This document shows positions 19,464-28,759 of a stretch of 64,000 nt of DNA, in pieces; the stretch's first letter is position 1; the number at the start of each line of letters is the position of its first letter. A program made the translations under genes and the position numbers. This DNA comes from Rhizobium esperanzae. GTDB lineage: Bacteria > Pseudomonadota > Alphaproteobacteria > Rhizobiales > Rhizobiaceae. The DNA lies in contig NZ_JACIFY010000022.1 in the NCBI RefSeq assembly GCF_014197615.1, forward strand, positions 1 to 64,000, read 5' to 3'. The notes beneath the pieces were generated by a model, which was not told the origin of the DNA, did not search any database, and worked only from the letters and a program-made list of their open reading frames with translations.

Positions 19464-20190
19464 GTGTTCCTCCCATGTTTGAGCTTGTCTTGTTGTTGGC
19501 AATCACCCGGGCAATACCCTCGTAGTGACGATCCAGGCGCCGGCGCGCCTCCTCCAGATCCTTTGCCTCGATCGCATCGACGATTGCGGCGTGATCGCGC
19601 CACGTCGCCATCGGATCGGTATTTTCAAGATTGACGAAATCCGAGGCCTTGTAGAAGGCGAGCCAGAAGACATCGATCAGCCGCACGAGCGTTTCATTGT
19701 CCTGGCAGCGAAACAGCAGCCGGTGGAACAGCTGGTCGTCGGCCGCAAAGGTTTCACCCCGTTCGGCATGGGCGCGCATTCGCCCGACCGTGTCGCGCAA
19801 TTCGGCGATGTCTTCTTTGCCGATCACGTCGATCGTCTTGCCGATCAACCCCACCTCCAGCGTGCGCCGGATTTCGAGCACTTCCTCGATCTGCCGCAGG
19901 GCGCCGCCGAGACCGTAAGCGAGGTTGTCGAGCAGCGGCTCGAAGGAAAACGCCTTGACGAAGATGCCGACGCCGCGCCGCGTCTCCAGCACGCCGAGCG
20001 ATTCCAACGCCTTGATGCCTTCCCTCAGCGAATTGCGGCTGACGCCGAGCTGGGTGGCAAGCTCTCCCTCCGCAGGAAGGAGGGTTCCGGGCGCAAGGCC
20101 ATTGTCGTCGATATAGGCGCGCAGGCTTTCCTGCACGGAGACATGCAGCAGCGGCGCGCGCGTCAGCGGCTTCATCGATTTCAAGGCCAT
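19447..20190 (-). CDS. GntR/FadR-family transcriptional regulator
   Basis: A 247-residue regulator. The N-terminal winged HTH (about 20-75) contains PAEGELATQLGVSRNSLREG and a wing; the C-terminal helical FCD domain has the metal-binding histidines in DDQLFHRLLFRC and WRDHAAIVDAIE. It is the first gene of the operon down to 12057 and probably autoregulates it, as FCD proteins usually respond to a pathway metabolite. ATG 20190 is chosen; a GTG 9 bases upstream and an ATG at 20175 are alternatives. Confidence 0.9.
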   Translation of the reverse strand: MALKSMKPLTRAPLLHVSVQESLRAYIDDNGLAPGTLLPAEGELATQLGVSRNSLREGIKALESLGVLETRRGVGIFVKAFSFEPLLDNLAYGLGGALRQIEEVLEIRRTLEVGLIGKTIDVIGKEDIAELRDTVGRMRAHAERGETFAADDQLFHRLLFRCQDNETLVRLIDVFWLAFYKASDFVNLENTDPMATWRDHAAIVDAIEAKDLEEARRRLDRHYEGIARVIANNKTSSNMGGTHEKTV

Positions 20191-20227
20191 GCCGGTCACT
20201 TTCTAGCGTCGTCAATTAGATGCGCCT

Positions 20228-20256
20228 TACATATAGACTTGTAGGATATCTGTCAA
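20228..20256 (-). promoter_or_regulatory. Sigma-70-type promoter for the FadR/Dpp/DapA operon
   Basis: Read on the minus strand, TTGACA (20256-20251) is followed after 17 bases by TATGTA (20233-20228), close to the sigma-70 consensus with ideal spacing and 38 bases upstream of the regulator's ATG. The spacer contains CTACAAGT, a possible regulator half-site. Confidence 0.55.
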
Positions 20257-20337
20257 ATGGTCAAGTTGGATGTGACGTCGCCCCGGCTTGTAGCCGCTTA
20301 AGGCGCTCGGTTCCGGGCAGAATTTTGCAGGGTTGCT

Positions 20338-21618
20338 TCAGCCGGCCAGACCGGCTTCCGGAGTGTGAACCACCACGCGGTTGCGGCCGGTCTTTTTCGC
20401 AAGGTAGAGTGCCGCATCCGCCTGGTGCTGCATGCGCTCTGCGGACACGGCGTCGCCATCTTGCAATATCGCTATTCCGATGCTGACAGTGACCCAGGGA
20501 ACGACACGCGAGGTGGGATTTGGAAGAGAGGCGGCTTCAACTCGGCTGCGGATTCTCTCGGCGACCGCCCTGGCCTCCTGTTCATCGGAGCCAGGCAGAA
20601 AGACGAGAAACTCTTCGCCGCCGTAGCGGGCGACCTGATCCTGCTCATCTCTCATACTGCTCTGAATGATGCCGGCAACTTTCACCAGGCAGCGGTCGCC
20701 TTCGGCATGCCCGAGATTGTCGTTGAGATGCTTGAAGTCATCGAGATCGCACATCAGCATCGCCGCGCCGCTCGTCCGCATCAGCTTCTCGTTCCAGAAA
20801 TGATGGAGCGTTTCCATCATCGAACGCCGGTTGGCGACACCCGTCAGCGGATCGGTCCGCGCCAGCAATTCCAGCTGCGAGTTGGCGTCGGTCAGCTCTG
20901 CTAGGCGGCTTCGATCGCGTAACTCGAGCAGGAAAGTCTTCTGGGCGAAGATGTTGGTGGTGCGGCGGGCAACAACGGTCGCGGCCACACCGCTCGCGAA
21001 AAACAGCGTCCCGGCGAGAGCGCTTCCCGCTTCGATGCCTGGATTGCGCAGCTGAAACACAAGGTAGAGACCGAGGGCGGAAGCCCCGATCGCCATCGCC
21101 CAACCGAGCGGAACGGGAAAGATGATGATGGCGGTGACGGCAACAAAAAGCATGATGGTCAAATGCCGCTCATAAAACTCGCCGCCGCTGTTCACCCCCA
21201 CCAAGGCGACGGACAGCAGGATGAGAAAAACCGCCGGGAGGATGAAAACGCCCTGCAGCCACAAAGCGTGCGGCCGCCGGAAGACCATCACGGCGACAAG
21301 GGCGGCGGGGGGAAGGATAGAAGCCGGCCAAAGCATCGACATGACGGTTTCGGCCGGAAGCAGGATCGCGTTGAGGCCCAATGTCAGGATGTCGAGCACG
21401 ATAACCCAAACCATCCACGCGCGGATGATCTTGGCCGTCCGCGGCCAGGAGCGTTCGCGAAAAAGCTGAGCCAGTTCCCCATGCAGGCGGATATCGCGCG
21501 TGCGCCCCCCGAGCAGGCGCTCGACTTGCTCCATAATGGCCGGGCTCAACCTCTGCAGAGGTTTTCGCGAAGACGCGCTTATCGATTTGATAGGAGCTGT
21601 GGTTCGCTCGGTATCCAT
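20338..21618 (-). CDS. Membrane-anchored diguanylate cyclase (GGDEF)
   Basis: A 426-residue protein. Residues about 60-220 hold around six hydrophobic segments; the C-terminal GGDEF domain begins near 258 (RTDPLTGVANRR) and has the active site RYGGEEFLVF. It should make cyclic di-GMP from two GTP at the inner membrane. The residue at the first position of the RxxD inhibitory site is Asp, not Arg (the stretch is DEQDQVARYGG), so product inhibition may be absent. No EAL domain. It stands alone, between the FadR promoter region and the TonB receptor's long upstream region. Confidence 0.9.
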   Translation of the reverse strand: MDTERTTAPIKSISASSRKPLQRLSPAIMEQVERLLGGRTRDIRLHGELAQLFRERSWPRTAKIIRAWMVWVIVLDILTLGLNAILLPAETVMSMLWPASILPPAALVAVMVFRRPHALWLQGVFILPAVFLILLSVALVGVNSGGEFYERHLTIMLFVAVTAIIIFPVPLGWAMAIGASALGLYLVFQLRNPGIEAGSALAGTLFFASGVAATVVARRTTNIFAQKTFLLELRDRSRLAELTDANSQLELLARTDPLTGVANRRSMMETLHHFWNEKLMRTSGAAMLMCDLDDFKHLNDNLGHAEGDRCLVKVAGIIQSSMRDEQDQVARYGGEEFLVFLPGSDEQEARAVAERIRSRVEAASLPNPTSRVVPWVTVSIGIAILQDGDAVSAERMQHQADAALYLAKKTGRNRVVVHTPEAGLAG

Positions 21619-22026
21619 GCGTCGAATTTAGGAAGAAGGTGACCGGAGACAAGACGGGCTGCGGAGTTCACCCGAAAAGAGGATGTACTTGCCCTAATGA
21701 TTTGTGCCGGTTGAGAACAGCCTGTCGTCAACATGCGTCACATCGGGTCAAGCTTACCGATGCCGTGCGCTTTAAAAACCGCGATTGCCGAGCAAGGCTA
21801 ACAGCGTCTCCGTCCGCACTTGGCCTCACGCACGACAAAACCGCCCCTCCATCGGCAATTACTCGGCGGAGAGCGCTGCGGACTTCCATGTTGCGTGCAA
21901 CCTGCTCGGGAGAGGCAAGCGCGGAGATTTTATCGGCTAAAAGATGACTAAAACAATCACCTTATGTTGACAAGGGCAAATTCGCTCCATAGGTTCCGCG
22001 CGCATCTGTGACGTAGGGACCAAGTG
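21619..22026. other. 408-base intergenic region upstream of the TonB receptor
   Basis: Between divergent genes for the diguanylate cyclase and the TonB receptor. I see no convincing gene in it. It contains the candidate iron-responsive operator at 21945-21959; the rest has no structure I can support. Confidence 0.4.
21945..21959. promoter_or_regulatory. Candidate iron-responsive operator (RirA-type IRO)
   Basis: TGA-CTAAAACAA-TCA matches the TGA-N9-TCA form of the rhizobial IRO bound by RirA. It lies 67 bases upstream of the receptor's start codon. The site at 32115 shares TGACT-N6-ATCACCTTA with it, which goes beyond the six consensus bases and strengthens both calls. Confidence 0.6.
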
Positions 22027-24198
22027 ATGGCGCGTGTTTTTTTGAATGTTTCTAATAATCTACCGCGAATTTATAGAGAGAGCCTATTTGCCACGACGGC
22101 AGTCGTTCTGATCGGCATTGCAGCATCGCCGGCTTCCGCCCAGAGCGCCTCCGCAGGCGATACTTCGACGACGCTGGAACCAATCGTCATTCAGGGTTCA
22201 GCTTCTGATAGCAAGACCGACCGGACGTCGGTCACCGCCAAGAACAGCGCGGGCGCGACCAAGATCAGCACGCCGCTCGTCGAGACGCCGCGTTCGATCT
22301 CCGTCACTACCGAGAAGGAAATCGAGCAGCGCGGCGCGCAGTCGGTCATCGAGGCGGTGCGCTACACGGCCGGCGTGACGACAGGAACGAGCGGTTTCGA
22401 TCCGCGTTTCGACCAGATCTACATTCGCGGCTATAACGCCACTACGGTCGGTGACTATCGTGACGGATTGCGCCAGCCCTACATCAATTACGGCACGTTC
22501 CGCACCGATCCCTATCAGTTGCAGCGTGTCGAGGTGATCAAGGGGCCGGTCTCCGTTCTCTACGGCTCGGGATCGCCGGGCGGCCTCGTCAACAAGATCT
22601 CGAAGCTTCCGACTGAAGAGCCGATCCGCGAAGTCGGCATGTCCTATGGCACCAAGGACCGGGTGCAGGGAATGTTCGATTTCGGCGGGCCGATCAGCGA
22701 AGACAACGACGACTTTCTCTACCGCATCGTCGGCCTTGCCCGCCGCGGCGATACCAATTTCGATATTGCCGACGACCGCTATTTCCTGGCGCCGTCCTTC
22801 ACCTGGAAGCCGGACGAGGGCACGTCTCTGACAGTGTATGGTCTGGCGCAGTCCGACGAGACCGACGCCAATGTCGGCGCGATCACGACGGTGGACGGCA
22901 GGATTCTCGATATCAGACAGAGCGACCCCGACTATGACTACCAGAAGGTCAAGCAGCAGCAGGTCGGCTATCAGTTCGAGCATGAATTCGACAACGGCCT
23001 GACCTTCCGGCAGAACCTGCGTTATTCGCATCTCGATCTCAGGGCCCGCTACCTCGGCATTACCAGCTGGACCGGGACCGTCGCGCATCGCGGCACGAAT
23101 GCGATCCGCGACGAAATGAACGTTTTCCAGGTCGACAATCAGCTCGAGGCGAAGTTCGATACGGGTCCTGTTGCGCATACAATGCTGTTCGGGCTCGACT
23201 ACACCAATCTCAAGTCGAGCTTTGGCTATGGCTTCGGAGCCGCCGATCCGGCATTCGACTTCGATATCGCCAATCCGACTTACGGAGTCTCGGGCTCAAC
23301 GCCGGACTATAATTTCCTGGCTTCCGATGCCGATATGCGGCAGGTCGGCATCTACGCCATGGACCAGGTCGAGGTCGGAAACTGGCGCTTCAACTTCGGC
23401 GGCCGGCAGACCTGGGTGGACCAGACGCGGGATTCGACCTTGCCCACCGTCAGCTCGGAGGATGTCGACAAGAACGCCTTCTCCGTACAGGCCGGCGCGC
23501 TTTACCTCTTCGACAACGGCATCGCGCCGTTCGTTTCCTACGCGACCTCCTTCGATCCGGTCACCAACCGATCCGCAACCAACACAATTCTTCCGCCGAC
23601 GAAGGGCGAGCAATACGAAGTCGGCGTGAAGTACCAGCCTCCCGGCTCCGACATACTGCTATCGGCGGTCGCCTATCACATCGTCGAGCAGAATAAGCCG
23701 AGGCTCGCCGACCCGCTGACCTTTGCCTATGACTCCCAGGGCGAAGTGACTGGAAAGGGTATCGAGCTTGAAGCCCGTGCGGCAATCGCCGACGGTCTCG
23801 ATATCATTGCGGCCTATACCTACAACGACTCCGAAGTAACGGGGGGCAACAACGTCGGAAATACTCCCGCCGTCACCCCGACCCATATTGCAAGCCTGTG
23901 GGCGAACTACACCTTCCAGGAAAGCAATCCCTTCAATGGTCTGTCGGTTGGCGCCGGCGTGCGCTACATCGGCGAGACCTGGACGGATGTTGCCAACACC
24001 TCGAAAAATCCTGCGACTTTCTATGTCGATGCATCCGCTTCCTATGATTTCGGCGCGGTCGACAAGAAATATGAGGGCCTGACGGCAGCCTTCGCCATCC
24101 GCAATATCGCGGACGAGCGAGAAACGGTTTGCGAAGAGGGCTTCTGCTATCTCGGTCAGGGCCGCAACATGACCGGCACACTGAAGTATCGGTGGTAA
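22027..24198 (+). CDS. TonB-dependent ferric-hydroxamate receptor (FhuA/FoxA-like)
   Basis: A 723-residue outer-membrane receptor. After a signal peptide (ending near SPASA-QS) comes a TonB-box-like segment (LEPIVIQGS), the plug domain (TPLVETPRSISVTTEKEIEQ, then QIYIRGYN and VEVIKGPVSVLYGSGSPGGL) and a beta-barrel ending in the C-terminal TGTLKYRW with terminal aromatic residue. It imports a ferric siderophore, most likely a hydroxamate; with a vicibactin locus 8 kb away it is the natural candidate for the vicibactin receptor (fhuA). ATG 22027 directly follows a GTG. A candidate IRO lies upstream and a strong hairpin downstream. Confidence 0.9.
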   Translation: MARVFLNVSNNLPRIYRESLFATTAVVLIGIAASPASAQSASAGDTSTTLEPIVIQGSASDSKTDRTSVTAKNSAGATKISTPLVETPRSISVTTEKEIEQRGAQSVIEAVRYTAGVTTGTSGFDPRFDQIYIRGYNATTVGDYRDGLRQPYINYGTFRTDPYQLQRVEVIKGPVSVLYGSGSPGGLVNKISKLPTEEPIREVGMSYGTKDRVQGMFDFGGPISEDNDDFLYRIVGLARRGDTNFDIADDRYFLAPSFTWKPDEGTSLTVYGLAQSDETDANVGAITTVDGRILDIRQSDPDYDYQKVKQQQVGYQFEHEFDNGLTFRQNLRYSHLDLRARYLGITSWTGTVAHRGTNAIRDEMNVFQVDNQLEAKFDTGPVAHTMLFGLDYTNLKSSFGYGFGAADPAFDFDIANPTYGVSGSTPDYNFLASDADMRQVGIYAMDQVEVGNWRFNFGGRQTWVDQTRDSTLPTVSSEDVDKNAFSVQAGALYLFDNGIAPFVSYATSFDPVTNRSATNTILPPTKGEQYEVGVKYQPPGSDILLSAVAYHIVEQNKPRLADPLTFAYDSQGEVTGKGIELEARAAIADGLDIIAAYTYNDSEVTGGNNVGNTPAVTPTHIASLWANYTFQESNPFNGLSVGAGVRYIGETWTDVANTSKNPATFYVDASASYDFGAVDKKYEGLTAAFAIRNIADERETVCEEGFCYLGQGRNMTGTLKYRW

Positions 24199-24208
24199 AG
24201 GCATGGGC

Positions 24209-24235
24209 CGCCGAGACGAACAGGACGTCTCGGCG
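24209..24235. terminator. Hairpin after the TonB receptor gene
   Basis: A perfect 10-base stem (CGCCGAGACG-type arms) with a 7-base loop, starting 11 bases after the receptor stop. No T-run follows, so termination strength is uncertain. Confidence 0.5.
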
Positions 24236-24258
24236 CCCGACTTCGATTGCTGATCGTC

Positions 24259-24302
24259 CATCGCCCACCAGGCCGCCTATCTTGACGGCCTGGTGGGCGA
24301 TG
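24259..24302. terminator. Strong hairpin between convergent genes
   Basis: Arms 24259-24275 and 24286-24302 form an uninterrupted 17-base stem (CATCGCCCACCAGGCCG and its complement) with a 10-base loop. It lies between the convergent receptor and chemoreceptor genes, so it probably acts as a bidirectional terminator or mRNA-stabilising structure. Confidence 0.6.
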
Positions 24303-24396
24303 ACCCATTCTCCTATTGCCAAGGCAAATTACTTACCGCAGACGGGCATCGTCACCCTTCGGCTCCGCCAGATTCGTTCCCCAAGGCATTGAGCGC

Positions 24397-26280
24397 CTAT
24401 GCTGCGTACCCGCGGCCGAAGGCGGCAGCCACTCTGTTGCCGAGCGTCTGCACTGCCGATGAGGATGGCGCGGTGGGCTCACGTCGCAGATCCTGCCGAT
24501 CACCATTCAATTTGAAACGCTCGACCAACTGAGTGAGCATCTTGGCTTCATTTGCCAGAGATGCGCTGGCGGCAGTCGTTTCTTCAACCATGGCGGCGTT
24601 CTTCTGAGTGACTTGGTCCATTTGGTTGACTGCGACATTGACTTCGCTCAGGCCCACAGATTGCTCTCGTGCAGAGGTCGCAATAGCCTCGATATGATCG
24701 TTGATCGTGGCGACATCTATCTCGATCGTTTTGAGAACCTCGCCGGTCTCGCTGACCAGCTTGACGCCATCGCCGACCTCGGCATTGGAGGTTCGGATCA
24801 GCGCTTTGATTTCCTTGGCAGCCGTCGCCGATCTCTGCGCAAGCTCCCGCACCTCCTGTGCCACGACGGCGAAGCCTTTGCCAGCCTCGCCCGCCCGCGC
24901 GGCTTCCACTCCGGCATTCAATGCCAGGAGATTTGTTTGGAAGGCGATTTCATCGATCACTCCGATGATGTTGGAGATTTGGTTCGATGACTCTTCGATC
25001 CGGCTCATGGCGTTGACTGCCCTTGCAACGACCTCTCCGGATCGCAGCGCACTGGCATTCGCCTGGTTCGCCACCACTCGCGCTTCCTCGGCGCGGTTCG
25101 ATGAATTGACAACGTTCGTGGTGATCTCGTCGAGTGCCGCAGCCGTTTGCTCGAGCGAAGCAGCCTGCTGCTCCGTTCGCGTTGAAAGATCGTTGGCTCC
25201 CTGGCTGATTTCGCGCGTGCCGCCGTCAATGGTCACGGTAGCCATTGAGATTGCCGAGAGAGTGGCGGCCAGTTGTTGAACCGAACTGTTGAAGTCGTGA
25301 CGCAGAGCTTCGAAATCGGCCGCAAAAGCGTCGTCCAACTGAAATGCCAGATCCCCGGATGCCAGGCGCTTCAGTCCTACCGCCAGGCCAGACGTTGCTA
25401 TACGAAGCCTTTCGGCCGCCTCGGCCTCGGCCTGCTGCTGAGCGGTAATGCGATCTTTCTCGGCTTGCGCCCGAGCCTGTTCTGTTTCGGCTTCCAACTG
25501 GCTGTTGGCGATGAGGGCCTGGCGGAACTTTTCCACAGCGACAGCCATGTCGCCTATTTCGTCGCTACGCTCGCGTCCGGGGACCTCGCGCGCCGTGTCC
25601 CCACCCCGCAATGCGTTCATATAAGTGGACATCCGGAATAGAGGCGCAATAACACGCAGATGGCTGAGGACGATCGCGGCCACACCAGCTGCGAATGCAA
25701 TCGCAAGCGCAACGATGGCAGAGGTGACGCTGAACTCGACAGCCGCGTCGGCCGTCGTCAGGTTGCTGTTGTTGTCGGCTACATTTATGTCGACGTCCTT
25801 CTGGATCAGGTCGCCGGCTGCGTCATAACTCGTTCTGCCCTCGCCGAGCAGCAGCGCCATCGCATCGTCAGGCTTGCCGGTGTCTGCGAGCGTCTTGGCT
25901 CGCCGCCATATCTGCTGATAGGCCGCGTCTGCGCTTACGAAGTTCTGGTAGATCGTCCGCTCGGCGTCGCTCGTGATGGCTGGCTGATAATCCTGCAGGT
26001 CTTTGCTGATCTGCCCGGCCGTATTGCTCAAATCGGAAAGAATCTCCTGGCGCGTTGCGTCGCGGGCGAGGACATAACCGAGATGCGCGACGCGCATATC
26101 GCCGTAGTCGACGTTGAGTTGGCTGAGCGTCAACATGGAAGGAACCGTATCGAGGGCGATCGACCGGCTGGCGGTCTTGATCGTGGATAGGGATCGCAAC
26201 CCCAGAATACCTTGTCCAAGTGAAATGGCGACCAGAGTTCCAAAAAGTCCGAACAAAGTAAATTTGAGGGTTATTCGCAT
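24397..26280 (-). CDS. Methyl-accepting chemotaxis protein
   Basis: A 627-residue chemoreceptor. An N-terminal transmembrane segment (residues about 5-28) and a second one (about 185-210) flank a periplasmic helical sensor domain near 160 residues long. HAMP-type segments follow, then a cytoplasmic signalling domain whose hairpin tip reads IDEIAFQTNLLALNAGVEAA. Methylation-helix pattern EQQAASLEQTAAALDEIT is present. There is no CheR-docking pentapeptide at the C-terminus. The ligand is unknown. It resembles the chemoreceptor at 43253 in its cytoplasmic half. Confidence 0.93.
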   Translation of the reverse strand: MRITLKFTLFGLFGTLVAISLGQGILGLRSLSTIKTASRSIALDTVPSMLTLSQLNVDYGDMRVAHLGYVLARDATRQEILSDLSNTAGQISKDLQDYQPAITSDAERTIYQNFVSADAAYQQIWRRAKTLADTGKPDDAMALLLGEGRTSYDAAGDLIQKDVDINVADNNSNLTTADAAVEFSVTSAIVALAIAFAAGVAAIVLSHLRVIAPLFRMSTYMNALRGGDTAREVPGRERSDEIGDMAVAVEKFRQALIANSQLEAETEQARAQAEKDRITAQQQAEAEAAERLRIATSGLAVGLKRLASGDLAFQLDDAFAADFEALRHDFNSSVQQLAATLSAISMATVTIDGGTREISQGANDLSTRTEQQAASLEQTAAALDEITTNVVNSSNRAEEARVVANQANASALRSGEVVARAVNAMSRIEESSNQISNIIGVIDEIAFQTNLLALNAGVEAARAGEAGKGFAVVAQEVRELAQRSATAAKEIKALIRTSNAEVGDGVKLVSETGEVLKTIEIDVATINDHIEAIATSAREQSVGLSEVNVAVNQMDQVTQKNAAMVEETTAASASLANEAKMLTQLVERFKLNGDRQDLRREPTAPSSSAVQTLGNRVAAAFGRGYAA

Positions 26281-26533
26281 GATGTGCTGCTCCTTAGTCT
26301 TGCCGAGATAGCCTCGTGCGAGAACGGGAGCATCGGGATCCGTAAATTTTTATTAATCATGCGGCTTCCTCGTTTCAGCCGCTCTTTCCGCATTCGGAAT
26401 GTGGATAGGCGTTCGCGTTGGGGATAGTTGCAGTGCGCCTCTTCTGTATTAGCCAAGCAAGACATGTTGTATTCAGTTCGGCGGTGACGTTGCCGGCGGC
26501 GGCGTGGGGAGTTGGCCGATCAGGGAGGAATTC

Positions 26534-27535
26534 ATGGAGGATGATCAGAGCTTGCCCCTCACCTTTCGGTATCGAGGCGCCTCATTCGATAATATGATCG
26601 AAACCCTTGGCAGCGCATTCGGCACATTCTCCGCCGAGCCGGCGGGACGCAGCAAAGAATTCAGCTGGGGGATCGATCTTGCGGTGACCAAGAGCACAAT
26701 TCTGGTGCGAGGCTCACACCAGGATCAATTCACATTTCGGGTCGAGCCGATTTCGGAAACGGCTCAATACTTGTGCATTATCGTTCCGCGCAGCGGTGGC
26801 ATGGGTATCACTCGCGGCTCGCGTTGCGGTCAGGCTTCCGCAAGCCAGCTTCTTCTCTACACCAATTATGAAGCTGGCGAAGTCGCGATGTACGGTCAGA
26901 ACAGTCTGATCGATGAGCTGTTGATCGACTGGTCGGTCATTCGTCAGACCGTGGCGCAAATTTTCGAAAAGCCGTTGGATGGGTCGCTGGAATTTCTGTT
27001 CGAATTGGAAGGGGCGACGGCGTGCGGCGCGACGATACAAAGACTCGCCGAGACGATCATCGACGGTATGAATGAGGATGGTCTCTTGATGAGCTCTCCA
27101 ATTGCGATGGCGAATCTCACCCAGGCGATGGCCGATCTCGTGGTTCGCCAGGTACCGCACCGCCTGACGCCGTTTCTCGGCAAGAAAGTGCATATGATCG
27201 CACCGCGGCATGTTCGACGGGCGATCGAATTCATGCATGAGCATATCGATCAGCCGATCACCATGCCGCTTGTGGCCGAATTCGCCGGAGTTTCAACCCG
27301 AGCCCTCGAAACCGGCTTTCGCATGTTCAAATACGTAACCCCGGCAGGATACCTGCTTGCCTTGCGCCTGCAGGCAGCTCGACGAGATCTTCTCAATCCT
27401 GCAAACGATGAAAGCGTCAAAGCCATTTGCTTGAAATGGGGCTTCTTCCACTTCGGGCGCTTTTCGGCCGTCTACGCGTCGACTTACGGAGAAAAACCGT
27501 CCCAGACGCGACTGCGCTCCCGAGCCTTAAACTAG
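26534..27535 (+). CDS. AraC-family transcriptional regulator
   Basis: A 333-residue protein. The N-terminal two thirds resemble the AraC-binding-like domain of the AraC/XylS 'cupin-like' type (SASQLLLYTNYEAGEV region). The C-terminal pair of HTH motifs is at about 235-330, with LVAEFAGVSTRALETGFRMF and a second helix pair ending in FGRFSAVYASTYGEKPSQT. ATG 26534 follows GGGAGGAA. It is divergent from the chemoreceptor gene. The regulon and inducer are unknown. Confidence 0.85.
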   Translation: MEDDQSLPLTFRYRGASFDNMIETLGSAFGTFSAEPAGRSKEFSWGIDLAVTKSTILVRGSHQDQFTFRVEPISETAQYLCIIVPRSGGMGITRGSRCGQASASQLLLYTNYEAGEVAMYGQNSLIDELLIDWSVIRQTVAQIFEKPLDGSLEFLFELEGATACGATIQRLAETIIDGMNEDGLLMSSPIAMANLTQAMADLVVRQVPHRLTPFLGKKVHMIAPRHVRRAIEFMHEHIDQPITMPLVAEFAGVSTRALETGFRMFKYVTPAGYLLALRLQAARRDLLNPANDESVKAICLKWGFFHFGRFSAVYASTYGEKPSQTRLRSRALN

Positions 27536-27563
27536 CATGCCTGCCAGAGAGGGCGGCAAGAGG

Positions 27564-28094
27564 TCAGAAAGCACGAAAAAGCCTGTCCCACAATGCTCGA
27601 GCCGGTGATGCCAGTGGTTTCGACTCGTCGTTCGCAATCTTGATATCCGGGCCGCTCCTTTCTGTCATGAATGTCGCAGTCATCCGGGCAAAATTAGTCG
27701 CCACCTCGGCAAAACGCATTGATCCGCTTTCGCCCAACACTTTCCGGAGCGTCGCTAAAGTCAGGTCGAAGTTCCTGTAAATCTGCTCGAACCGTCCGCA
27801 GCTTCTTTTTTCTACGCGCACGGCGAGATTGCCGTCCGCGAGCGCCGAGACGATCCGGCTGATCTCGGAATAGCTTTCCTGCAGGACGGCGAGCAGTTCG
27901 TTGAAAGTTTCGGCACTTCGATTGAACTCGGGATCTTGAAAGTTCTGCCGCATTCGTCGCGAGAAATCTCCGTGGGCAGCAGCGCTGGCCGCAGCATCGA
28001 GTTCCAAGCGGAATCGACCGGCTTCTCCGTCCGTCCGGAGCCCTTCAGTTTCCAATACTTCAAGTATATTGGCGCTCGTGTCCTGGTTGTTCAC
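27564..28094 (-). CDS. HAMP-like protein lacking a chemoreceptor signalling domain
   Basis: A 176-residue protein from a GTG start at 28094 with AGGAG upstream. It contains two HAMP-like units: one around AAAHGDFSRRMRQNF with ETFNELLAVLQES, and one around IVSALADGNLAVRV with FDLTLATLRKVL. These match the cytoplasmic HAMP arrays of rhizobial chemoreceptors. There is no transmembrane segment and no MA (hairpin) domain. It may be the remnant of a truncated chemoreceptor or a free-standing adaptor. The 3' end abuts the AraC gene convergently. Confidence 0.6.
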   Translation of the reverse strand: MNNQDTSANILEVLETEGLRTDGEAGRFRLELDAAASAAAHGDFSRRMRQNFQDPEFNRSAETFNELLAVLQESYSEISRIVSALADGNLAVRVEKRSCGRFEQIYRNFDLTLATLRKVLGESGSMRFAEVATNFARMTATFMTERSGPDIKIANDESKPLASPARALWDRLFRAF

Positions 28095-28243
28095 TGGGCC
28101 GATCTCCTATGAAGCCCACGATTGCCGGACTGCGGCTTAAAATCGTACCTGATTAGCATGTCTTGGAACCGCACAGTGATGTTGGCTTCTCATATTCACG
28201 TTCGCGCGAACCGGCGTTTTCCTGCCGCTTTGGCAGGTGCGAG

Positions 28244-28519
28244 CTAGGTTACGATCAACGGCTTGGCCCGATGTCCGTCCAGCGCCTCATCCTGTCGATC
28301 CACGCATTGGCTCTCCCGGGCTGCGGTGTATGCCGTATCGGATTCTGTTCGCGCTGCATGGGCGAGCCATGTCAACTTCTCGAACATGGCGACCAGTTGA
28401 TCCATCACCGCTGCGATATTTGCCCGGGCTTCTTCCAATTGCGCTGCCGGCGAACCCGGCTCCTTTGCATGGCCTGACGGATTTGCTTGCTTCTCGGGGA
28501 ACGTGATTATGTTGCTCAT
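28244..28519 (-). CDS. Small hypothetical protein, 91 residues
   Basis: ATG 28519 has GGGAG at a proper distance. The protein has a mildly disordered N-terminus and a helical stretch rich in Ala and Glu (AQLEEARANIAAVMDQLVAM). No signal peptide, transmembrane segment or known motif is seen. It is in the same direction as the HAMP-like gene (150 bases downstream), so the two may be linked. I do not recognise it. Confidence 0.45.
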   Translation of the reverse strand: MSNIITFPEKQANPSGHAKEPGSPAAQLEEARANIAAVMDQLVAMFEKLTWLAHAARTESDTAYTAARESQCVDRQDEALDGHRAKPLIVT

Positions 28520-28759
28520 GGAGCTCCCTATGAAATTGGTGGCAGATGAACTGCAAGCGTGCCTGATCATCTGGGTGCCCATGCCTCGTGCAGGGCCTGC
28601 CTCTGCATTGATGGAGCTATGCTTTAGGTTGGATGAAGAACAAGCGGTGCGAGCAGATGACTTCGGAGATCGGATACTGTTTTGCGCATTTCTGCGGATT
28701 GTTGAACGTCGCAGGAAATGAGACTGGCGGTGACTGGCCGAGCTTGGTCCGGCCGCCCC

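Noticed and set aside
28503-28721. Plus-strand open frame of 72 codons downstream of the small unknown gene
   Set aside because: It partly overlaps the better-supported minus-strand gene, lacks a good ribosome binding site and has no recognisable feature.
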